Assembly: GCA_002685435.1 (NCBI GenBank)
Contig: NYXD01000128.1
Location: 1 to 6,823 of the forward strand
Direction of reading: 5' to 3'
Length of the DNA stretch: 6,823 nt
DNA from: Cryomorphaceae bacterium
Lineage (GTDB): Bacteria > Bacteroidota > Bacteroidia > Flavobacteriales > Schleiferiaceae
Below, in pieces: positions 1 to 4,157 of the stretch; the first letter of the stretch is position 1; each line of letters opens with the position of its first letter. Position numbers and translations under genes: made by a program. The notes under the pieces are model-generated. The model did not search any database. It was not told the origin of the DNA and saw only the letters and a program-made list of their open reading frames with translations.

Positions 1-23
1 ACCAGAGACACAGAATAAGTTAT

Positions 24-344
24 TTACAGTAACCAAGTTTCGGTGGGCGGGGAAGCACATGGGGGTAGTTCGTCGGTGCCCGGAAGATTGCGATACTTCG
101 CTGTACCATCTTGGTGCACGCACCACTGCTCCTGTAATTGTCGCAATTTCACGGTGATGCAATCGTCGATCAGCGGTCCCGCGTCACTGCTCGTCAGTTC
201 TCCCAACGCCGCCATTTTGGCGTACGTTCCCCCGTAAATATAGTCGAGTTGATTCTTTTCACATATAGCCGCTGGTTTGGTGACACCCGACGACGTTGCA
301 AGCCGCGAGCACATTTCTTCGTGGGCTTTGCGGTCTTGGTCCAT
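24..344 (-). CDS. Hypothetical 106-aa protein with five cysteines
   Basis: I do not recognise this protein. The frame runs from ATG at 344 (MDQDRKAHEEMCSR...) to TAA at 26-24. A GTG lies one codon upstream, but ATG is the likelier start. The product is hydrophilic, with no signal peptide or membrane segment. It has a Lys/Glu/Asp-rich start, five scattered cysteines (CSR, AICEK, DDCI, QWCV, PPCA) and a Pro-rich C-terminus (PPCASPPTETWLL). The DDCITVKLRQLQEQWC stretch looks helical. Its leader contains a GACTA-type pentamer array 51 bases upstream, like the leader of the EEP gene at 1785, which supports transcription in this direction. Plus-strand frames of 64 and 82 codons overlap it; they are less protein-like and I treat them as antisense shadows. 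Confidence is moderate because the protein is short and unrecognised. Confidence 0.5.
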   Translation of the reverse strand: MDQDRKAHEEMCSRLATSSGVTKPAAICEKNQLDYIYGGTYAKMAALGELTSSDAGPLIDDCITVKLRQLQEQWCVHQDGTAKYRNLPGTDELPPCASPPTETWLL

Positions 345-394
345 CACTATATGTATTGGATGTTGAACGTTTTGTTGAAAGGGTAGGGGAGGGG

Positions 395-418
395 TCTAGT
401 CTAGTCTAGTCTAGTCTA
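395..418. repeat. CTAGT pentamer array in divergent spacer
   Basis: Nearly five perfect copies of a 5-base unit (TCTAG read on the plus strand, CTAGA/GACTA on the minus) sit in the spacer between the gene starting at 344 (-) and the possible small gene starting at 439 (+). Read toward the 344 gene it is the same GACTA unit that abuts the ATG at 1785. The unit is not a multiple of three and lies outside coding sequence. A role as leader or promoter element is inference. Confidence 0.9.
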
Positions 419-438
419 TACTCCCACCATTTGCAAAA

Positions 439-597
439 ATGTCGACGCGCGTGTTGAGAGCTCTCCTCTTCTCACTTCGACATCTCTCTAGCGCGCGCGT
501 TTTGTTTAGGCAAACAATTCCAAAGAGGCATCCACATGTCGTCATGAGGCCGCCGCGCTCATGGTGCGATGTCTCCCTCGGCACAATCTATGATTGA
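439..597 (+). CDS. Possible 52-aa basic peptide with presequence-like N-terminus
   Basis: ATG at 439 (context GCAAAAATGT) opens a 52-codon frame ending in TGA at 595-597. The peptide starts MSTRVLRALLFSLRHLSSAR: rich in Arg, Leu and Ser, with no acidic residue in the first 40 positions. That composition resembles a mitochondrial presequence, though compositional chance cannot be excluded. The rest (RQTIPKRHPHVVMRPPRSW...) is also basic. The leader carries a TATAC-CCCACCA stretch similar to the leader of the Cys-rich gene at 1638, and the pentamer array at 395-418 lies just upstream, which is modest positional support. No family is recognised. It may be a chance frame. Confidence 0.28.
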   Translation: MSTRVLRALLFSLRHLSSARVLFRQTIPKRHPHVVMRPPRSWCDVSLGTIYD

Positions 598-619
598 TTT
601 CCGACGGTGGCTGAGGCGG

Positions 620-627
620 TATAAAAG
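620..627 (+). promoter_or_regulatory. TATA box (TATAAAAG)
   Basis: TATAAAAG in a GC-rich setting (GGCGGTATAAAAGTAG) matches the eukaryotic TATA consensus. At the usual spacing, transcription would start near 645-655, making ATG 676 the first start codon; ATG 644, just upstream, opens only a 7-codon frame. No firm gene follows, so the match may be fortuitous. Confidence 0.4.
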
Positions 628-791
628 TAGATCGTGTCTCAAAATGTTCTTGTTGTTGCTTTGGTGATACTGCCAATGTTAGGACTCGCATGTTTGTCAG
701 TAGCTGAGAATCTTGAAGAGTCAGGCCTGGATGGATGGTTCACGGCGAGTCTGTTCCATATAGAATGACTCGGCGCTCCTCCCGCAGCTCC

Positions 792-807
792 CCGGCATGA
801 ATGCCGG
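792..807. other. Perfect inverted repeat CCGGCAT-GA-ATGCCGG
   Basis: Two 7-base arms with a 2-base centre form a perfect palindrome. As RNA it would be a 6-bp GC-rich stem with a TGAA loop. It lies outside any firm gene, about 150 bases past the stop of the minus-strand gene at 955-1638. It could be a protein-binding site or a transcript-end hairpin; the sequence does not decide. Confidence 0.45.
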
Positions 808-907
808 TTTCACACTGCCAGCCTTTTGCCCTGCGCACAGGATACGCGTTGTACTCTCCCGTCTTCTGGTGTCTCCAGCTATGTCCACGGGGGGGCGTGT
901 TTATATA

Positions 908-961
908 TATGAAGTAGAAAAAAGTAGTACTGCATGAATGTAAACTTTTTTCTTCTATATA
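908..961 (-). terminator. Long hairpin starting at the stop codon of the Cys-rich gene
   Basis: Arms 917-925 (GAAAAAAGT) and 944-952 (ACTTTTTTC) pair over 9 bp. Pairing continues outward through 908-916 and 953-961 with two mismatches and one G-T pair. The loop is 18 bases. In the minus transcript the hairpin begins at the TAG stop (957-955). Palindromic hairpins at transcript 3' ends are established for mimiviruses and some other giant viruses; applying that here is inference. Confidence 0.45.
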
Positions 962-1638
962 CCTCCGCAAGAGGAAGCTCCAACTCCAAGATCTGAACCA
1001 GCTGAATAACACTTACAATAGTTATAAGGGTTACTTCCTCCTCCCTCATCGTAACACGAGCCTGAACAACAGTCACCTGGGTCCGTACAAGAACCTCCGT
1101 CTGGCACACAACCGAGAAGACTGGATGTATCTTCGCGCCGGTGCTTCCCATCTGGTGCTCCCGCGTCCGTCTTCCACAGGCACATGCCAGATCTGCCGTT
1201 ATCGATATAATTAAAATCCCATGTGCACAAAGGATCGCGGTAGCACGCTTGGTATTCAAGGTTACTACAGCGGATGCCGGGATTTATCGACGGTATGCCG
1301 TTCTCTTCGCGCCGCTCTTCGCGCCGCTCAAGACTGGACGTATCGTCCGTCTGCTTGTTCCATTGACGTCGATCTTGACGTCGATCTTGACGTCGATCTT
1401 GTTGTCGATCTTCGCGCCGCTCCTCTCTGGCATATCGACCGATCGTTGGGTCGTAGCGATTGCAGACGAAGTCTAATTCTGCCACACACTCTGCAACGGG
1501 GTGTTTCGGGTCCGGGTCAGCAAAGTTGTGGCAAAACGTCAGTCTTTTGTGGTGGGGGCACACTCTGTTGAGCATGCGTTCGATTATTATTTTCTCTTTT
1601 TCGTCCGGTGGATCGATGGTGTCGAGATGGCCATCCAT
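955..1638 (-). CDS. Cys-rich 227-aa protein with C-terminal cystine-knot-like domain
   Basis: ATG at 1638 (context AGAACATGG) to TAG at 957-955. Four parts are visible. Residues 27-59 carry CPHH...CH...C...C, a possible zinc-binding module. Residues 71-112 are a highly charged linker (REERRED, three DRRQ repeats, ERREERREE). Residues 124-153 have C-x7-C-x5-C-W-x13-C, loosely like a PSI-type Cys module. Residues 177-210 have C-x6-C-x5-CC-x3-C-x12-C-x-C, the spacing of inhibitor cystine knots (conotoxin-like or knottin peptides). There is no signal peptide or membrane segment, which is odd for a disulfide protein; a virus with its own thiol oxidase could still fold it, or the domain may bind metal. 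DTSSL plus RREE/RRED appears on both sides of the second module, suggesting internal duplication. It shares a leader block with the gene at 3332 and is divergent from the EEP gene. Function unknown. Confidence 0.78.
   Translation of the reverse strand: MDGHLDTIDPPDEKEKIIIERMLNRVCPHHKRLTFCHNFADPDPKHPVAECVAELDFVCNRYDPTIGRYAREERREDRQQDRRQDRRQDRRQWNKQTDDTSSLERREERREENGIPSINPGIRCSNLEYQACYRDPLCTWDFNYIDNGRSGMCLWKTDAGAPDGKHRREDTSSLLGCVPDGGSCTDPGDCCSGSCYDEGGGSNPYNYCKCYSAGSDLGVGASSCGGI
1363..1410. repeat. 12-base in-frame repeat (RRQD linker)
   Basis: Four tandem copies of TTGACGTCGATC, the last with a substitution, encode the DRRQ repeats of the Cys-rich protein. Nearby, TTCGCGCCGCTC occurs twice in tandem at 1306-1329 and again at about 1411, encoding ERRE-type units. 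Unit lengths of 12 keep the frame open. Confidence 0.9.
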
Positions 1639-1677
1639 GTTCTTTTTGTGTTGATGAGGGGGGGTGTGGTGTGAGTG

Positions 1678-1719
1678 GTGGGATGTTTGTGTATAGTATA
1701 CAAAAAAGTGCCCTCTAAG
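1678..1719 (-). promoter_or_regulatory. Leader/promoter block shared with the gene at 3332
   Basis: On the minus strand the order is TTAG-AGGGC, T6, a GTATACTATAC palindrome, then ACAAACATCCCAC. The region upstream of the gene at 3332 has TTAGTAGGGC, T7, GTACGTAC, then ACAAACCACCCAC in the same order. The block ends about 40 bases from ATG 1638, followed by a C/A-rich leader containing C7. Similarity in order and content is seen; promoter function is inferred. Confidence 0.55.
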
Positions 1720-1764
1720 TTACGCTTGAAAAACCGACAACATTTTAAACGTAAAAATCAATCA

Positions 1765-1784
1765 GACTAGACTAGACTAAACTA
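1765..1784 (+). repeat. GACTA pentamer repeat abutting the EEP start codon
   Basis: Three GACTA copies plus one AACTA end exactly at the base before ATG 1785. The same unit lies in the leader of the gene starting at 344 (-). A transcribed leader element or a translation-initiation context is possible; chance duplication is less likely given two divergent spacers. Confidence 0.85.
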
Positions 1785-2630
1785 ATGGACACGAGTACGA
1801 CGAACCACGAGCATGTAACGGTCGTGACGTTGAACATGGAATACGGTCGAACGAAAAAACGGTGCGGTGTGCAGCGTGGTGATCTGCTCAGCCGCTCCAA
1901 CCCGGACGTCGTATTGCTTCAGGAAAGTAACCCATCTCGCCTACAGCTGCCTTCCCATTACGAACTTGTGCGGTTCCCCGCGAACACGATGGACACGTGT
2001 GAACGAATGGACATATACGTGAATCGTCGCAGTCCTTGGGACGTACACGAGCGATTCCAACTCGACACACTTCCCAGCGTGAGCCCGCGTCAATCGAAGC
2101 TTGTGACCTTGAAACACCGCCACACGGGAAAACGCATCCGTGTTGCAAACGTTCACTTGGTCGGAGGGCGTTACGACGAAAACGATACCTTGGGTGGGAT
2201 GCTTAAATCAAACGTCAGGACTCTTCGAAGGCTGAAAAACGAGTTGCTCACCGAACTGGTCCGACGATACCACGTGGACATCATCGCGGGGGACTTCAAC
2301 AGCGACCTCAATTGCTTTTTGAATGGCGGTGTCGTTTGCCCTTCGCAAATGGCCTTCTTCCGCCGGGTCGCCCCCGGGAAAAAAACGCACATTTACCAAG
2401 AATGGAACACAGCTCCATTCACGTACTTGGCATCGCAAGGGTACCAATGCGCCGCCGACCAAGCGACTCTGGATTGCCGAGTGTTCACGTCCATTTTCAA
2501 GAATCACCCCGACGCGATCTGGTTCAAGTCGACCGTAGGAACATTGGTCGCGTACGAGACGATGGACTTCCTGACGGACCGATGGAGCGACCACAACGGC
2601 CTTGGACTTACACTTCGACTATCGCCCTGA
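1785..2630 (+). CDS. Endonuclease/exonuclease/phosphatase (EEP) superfamily enzyme
   Basis: The 281-aa product shows the EEP (DNase I / AP endonuclease / TDP2-like) motif series in order: TLNME with Asn17, PDVVLLQES with Glu47, NVHLVGG with His124, IIAGDFNSD with Asp170 and Asn172, and WSDHNGL with Asp269 and His270. These residues bind Mg2+ and perform phosphodiester or phosphoester hydrolysis in the family, so the enzyme is probably catalytically intact. The length fits a single-domain EEP protein. Nothing fixes the substrate: DNA repair nuclease, 5'-tyrosyl-DNA phosphodiesterase, RNA deadenylase or lipid phosphatase all share the fold. There is no signal peptide, so a cytoplasmic or nuclear site is likely. 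ATG 1785 directly follows the GACTA repeat. The gene is divergent from the Cys-rich gene at 1638, and a hairpin and AATAAA follow the TGA stop. Confidence 0.92.
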   Translation: MDTSTTNHEHVTVVTLNMEYGRTKKRCGVQRGDLLSRSNPDVVLLQESNPSRLQLPSHYELVRFPANTMDTCERMDIYVNRRSPWDVHERFQLDTLPSVSPRQSKLVTLKHRHTGKRIRVANVHLVGGRYDENDTLGGMLKSNVRTLRRLKNELLTELVRRYHVDIIAGDFNSDLNCFLNGGVVCPSQMAFFRRVAPGKKTHIYQEWNTAPFTYLASQGYQCAADQATLDCRVFTSIFKNHPDAIWFKSTVGTLVAYETMDFLTDRWSDHNGLGLTLRLSP

Positions 2631-2653
2631 AAACTGAAAAACGGTACATGTCC

Positions 2654-2675
2654 GCGGTGTGCAGCGATGCACCGC
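2654..2675 (+). terminator. Hairpin with GCGA loop in the EEP 3' region
   Basis: GCGG and TGCA (2654-2657, 2660-2663) pair with TGCA and CCGC (2668-2675) around a GCGA loop of the stable GNRA type, with a 2-base bulge. It starts 24 bases after the EEP stop codon. A transcript-end or mRNA-stability role is inferred. Confidence 0.4.
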
Positions 2676-2742
2676 CAAATTTGTGCACTTACCATGCTGC
2701 CATTCGCCAGTTAATCGACTTTTTTTAAACCAAGAGGAAATA

Positions 2743-2764
2743 TCGATCAATGTCGATCAATAAA
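2743..2764 (+). promoter_or_regulatory. Tandem 10-base repeat ending in AATAAA
   Basis: TCGATCAATG is followed directly by TCGATCAATA (2743-2762), and the second unit forms AATAAA at 2759-2764, a eukaryotic polyadenylation signal about 130 bases after the EEP stop. The A-run is also the T10 stop of the tRNA on the other strand. Confidence 0.4.
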
Positions 2765-2771
2765 AAAAAAA
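2762..2771 (-). terminator. T10 RNA polymerase III terminator of tRNA-Thr
   Basis: Read on the minus strand, ten T residues follow the tRNA 3' end directly. A run of four or more Ts is the established stop signal for RNA polymerase III. Confidence 0.75.
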
Positions 2772-2842
2772 GCTTCCACGCGGGATCGAACCACGGACCT
2801 TGCGCTTACGAGGCGCATGCTCTGCCACTGAGCCATAGAAGC
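2772..2842 (-). tRNA. tRNA-Thr (anticodon CGU)
   Basis: The 71-base molecule folds into a full cloverleaf. The acceptor stem GCTTCTA/TGGAAGC has one T-G pair. The D stem is GCTC/GAGC with a 7-base loop. The anticodon stem TGCGC/GCGCA holds loop CTCGTAA, with anticodon CGT reading ACG (Thr). The variable loop is 5 bases, and the T stem CGTGG/CCGCG has loop TTCGATC. The A box (TGGCTCAGTGG) and B box (GGTTCGATCC) match RNA polymerase III internal promoters. CCA is not encoded and there is no intron. An AT-rich AATATATT lies 35-42 bases upstream. Giant viruses often carry a few tRNAs that supplement host codon supply; ACG codons are common in the neighbouring genes' repeats. Confidence 0.96.
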
Positions 2843-2928
2843 GTTTTACATGCGTTTTTACATTTTGTTTTACAAGAATATATTCCATTTCATTTTTCAG
2901 CGCGGCTTCCGTGGCGCTTATATCCTTT

Positions 2929-2996
2929 CTGAAAAACGGTACGGCGCGGGCGTCCTAAAAGGGATTCAATAAAAAGAAAAGTCGCTGAAACCAAAT
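2929..2996. repeat. Left copy of an imperfect repeat flanking the 3006-3332 gene
   Basis: Two blocks recur in the same order beyond the gene. CTAAAAGGGA (2955-2964) recurs at 3385-3394, and the 20 bases at 2977-2996 match 3457-3476 at 18 positions. The spacing between blocks is larger on the right. CTGAAAAACGGTAC at 2929-2942 also occurs at 2634-2647 after the EEP gene. This looks like a diverged local duplication. Confidence 0.55.
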
Positions 2997-3005
2997 GTTG
3001 CCACC

Positions 3006-3332
3006 TTACGAGCTGCTGCAGCAACCTTCCGTGCCCACATTTTTCGGGCACCAATACGATTGATTGTCTTGACATGTAATTGTAGCGTTTGGGTTTTCAG
3101 CCATAAATGTCGTGTAACTAGGATTACTTTCACAATCAATTTTGGCACAAGACCAACCTAGGGCATTTTTGACGTACGGGGGATCAGCACTCGAATGCGG
3201 CTGCTCGCTTGAGACAAAACATGTTCTTTGTGCATCATCCGGTGGATCATAAGTATTAGTATCAACGTAGCATGTATTGCCTGTGTCGTCGTCGGTTGCC
3301 AAAAACGTGTACTTATAAAATGGCTGGCTCAT
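3006..3332 (-). CDS. Small protein with eight cysteines (108 aa)
   Basis: ATG at 3332 (context AAAAAAATGA) to TAA at 3008-3006. I do not recognise a family. Cysteines are at residues 21, 38, 62, 67, 87, 95, 104 and 105; the even number and the C-terminal CCSSS suggest disulfides or metal binding. The product is acidic and rich in Asp, Ser, Pro and Tyr, with WSCAKIDCESNPSYTTF and a YWCP motif. There is no signal peptide or membrane segment. The leader shares a block with the Cys-rich gene at 1638 (see 3339-3394), suggesting co-expression, and diverged repeats flank the gene. It is divergent from the broken Cys-rich frame at 3412. A virion or host-interaction role is possible but not shown. Confidence 0.72.
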   Translation of the reverse strand: MSQPFYKYTFLATDDDTGNTCYVDTNTYDPPDDAQRTCFVSSEQPHSSADPPYVKNALGWSCAKIDCESNPSYTTFMAENPNATITCQDNQSYWCPKNVGTEGCCSSS

Positions 3333-3338
3333 TTTTTT

Positions 3339-3394
3339 GTGGGTGGTTTGTTTTTATGGTACGTACAGAAAAAAACACGCCCTACTAAAAGGGA
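3339..3394 (-). promoter_or_regulatory. Leader/promoter block of the eight-cysteine gene
   Basis: Minus-strand order: CCCTTTTAG, TAGGGCGTG, T7, CTGTACGTACC, ATAAAAACAAACCACCCAC, then an A-run into ATG 3332. It matches the block upstream of 1638 in order and content (TTAG, AGGGC, T6-7, GTA palindrome, ACAAAC...CCCAC). Function is inferred from position and recurrence. Confidence 0.55.
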
Positions 3395-3411
3395 GTGCAG
3401 TTCTTAAAAAA

Positions 3412-3638
3412 ATGCCTCTTAGGTACCATGTCGTTGACGCTGTCCAATTAATAACAAAAAGTCGCTCACACCAAATAAAGACACAAAAAACGAGTGTTGT
3501 AGTTCAACATGGTGTTCCGAATCCGAACCCATCTCCGGGTATATTTGCCAAACAGAAGAGAAAGGTGGCATTACCTTATGCAACCAAGAAGAGAAATGCA
3601 CCGTGGCCTTAGGAAGTAAGGATTGCACAACTGATTGA
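3412..3638 (+). CDS. Cys-rich small protein, frame broken at an A5 run
   Basis: An open frame from 3438 to TGA 3636-3638 reads like a real Cys-rich protein end: NECCSSTWCSESEP, YICQTEEKGG, ITLCNQEEKC, TVALGSKDCTTD. It has no ATG; a TGA at 3435-3437 closes it upstream. ATG 3412 (context AAAAAAATGC) opens MPLRYHVVDAVQLITK in the neighbouring frame and would join it by a single -1 shift at the A5 run 3456-3460, giving about 75 aa. Possible causes are a homopolymer error, a real frameshift mutation or programmed slippage. Splicing from 3358 (ATG then GTACGT) to AG 3460-3461 would also restore a start, but that donor overlaps the leader block of the opposite gene. The cysteine pattern is CC-x4-C-x10-C-x10-C-x5-C-x8-C. 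The family is unknown. Confidence 0.42.
3457..3476. repeat. Right copy of the imperfect flanking repeat
   Basis: Matches 2977-2996 at 18 of 20 positions; the associated CTAAAAGGGA block is at 3385-3394. Here it lies inside the Cys-rich plus-strand frame, where it encodes KSLTPN. Confidence 0.6.
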
Positions 3639-3682
3639 TTAAGTAGTGGACGGTACTCGTTTAGCCTTTCTCTAGCAGCGCT

Positions 3683-4087
3683 TCATATGTATTCACATCG
3701 AATGGCATGGTACGTGTTTCCTAGTTGGTCTTGTGTTTGATTTTGTTCTTGTTCTAATTCTAGTCGAAACGGTTTCCCGCACCCCCATATCAAGTCCTCG
3801 TGCAACAAACGATCACACTCTATTTTGGGGGTGTGTGGGTCGATTTGGAGGCCCGTCGATTTGAAAAACGCATGGCGGAAAACATTACAATTAATCTGCG
3901 TGGCGGGAATGTGGACCATCCCACCGCAATGTGGGCACGTGGTAAAAATGTCCTGTGTCACTGTGAGCGCTGTGGGCGCTGTGAGTCGCTCGGAACCAGA
4001 ACCATCAAGCGATTCGTGCCTTTCCAAATCTCTCTCTGAATCTCTCTCTGAATTTCTCTCTGAATTTCTCTCAACGTTATTCGACAT
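3683..4087 (-). CDS. Conserved giant-virus-type zinc-ribbon-like protein (134 aa)
   Basis: ATG at 4087 (context AATCAATGT) to TGA at 3685-3683. Residues 1-23 are NSER/DSER tetrapeptide repeats. Residues 51-109 form the conserved core: CPHCGG (Cys51, Cys54), INCNVFRHAFFKSTG (Cys67), LQIDPHTPKIECDRL (His85, Cys91) and LIWGCGKPFRL (Cys103). I recall this core as a short protein found in many giant viruses and some marine viruses, function unknown; the paired cysteines and His suggest a zinc ribbon. A Gln-rich tail (ELEQEQNQTQDQ) follows. The frame is open upstream to 4249, but that part is basic, overlaps the end of the next gene and looks untranslated; an A-rich leader precedes ATG 4087. It lies 70 bases downstream of the large coiled-coil gene on the same strand. 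Confidence 0.83.
   Translation of the reverse strand: MSNNVERNSERNSERDSERDLERHESLDGSGSERLTAPTALTVTQDIFTTCPHCGGMVHIPATQINCNVFRHAFFKSTGLQIDPHTPKIECDRLLHEDLIWGCGKPFRLELEQEQNQTQDQLGNTYHAIRCEYI
4029..4076. repeat. 12-base in-frame repeat (NSER/DSER)
   Basis: Four tandem units of TYTCTCTCTGAA, the last diverged, encode the N-terminal NSER/DSER tetrapeptides of the zinc-ribbon-like protein. The unit keeps the frame open. Confidence 0.88.
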
Positions 4088-4157
4088 TGATTTTGTTTTT
4101 GTCTTTCTTTTTTTCTTACGCCAAGTCTTTTTTTTTGTTCTCGGCAAACACCAAATT

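Larger units (their letters stand above)
598..954. other. Gene-poor stretch with TATA box, palindrome and unproven small frames
   Basis: No convincing gene fills this stretch. Plus strand: a TATA box at 620-627 is followed by a 30-codon frame 676-768 (MLGLACLSVAENLEES...); the same frame is open back to 631 and reads very hydrophobic (VLVVALVILP), like a signal peptide without a usable ATG. A 46-codon frame runs 797-937. Minus strand: a 49-codon frame runs 691-542, and a frame overlapping the 955 gene runs down to 740. None has recognisable similarity. A decayed or frameshifted small secreted-protein gene downstream of the TATA box is possible but unproven. Confidence 0.4.

Noticed and set aside
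43..386. Plus-strand frames opposite the 24-344 gene
   Set aside because: Shorter and less protein-like; the minus frame has the leader repeat upstream.
740..1012. 90-codon minus-strand frame overlapping the end of the Cys-rich gene
   Set aside because: No ATG start, overlaps a better gene, and no protein-like pattern beyond the overlap.
2208..2594. 128-codon minus-strand frame opposite the EEP gene
   Set aside because: Antisense to a gene with all catalytic motifs intact.
1864..2666. 13-base match GCGGTGTGCAGCG at 1864 and 2654
   Set aside because: A match of this length is expected about as often as not by chance in 6.8 kb; the second copy is explained by the hairpin.
2768..2885. Minus-strand frame running through the tRNA (MEYILVKQNV...)
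   Set aside because: Most of it is a translation of the tRNA itself, a common artefact.
3419..3628. 69-codon minus-strand frame opposite the broken Cys-rich frame
   Set aside because: Starts at GTG, has no motif, and the plus strand gives a more coherent Cys-rich protein.
3481..3640. tRNA-like GGGTTCGGATTC on the minus strand
   Set aside because: No acceptor, D or anticodon stem can be formed around it.
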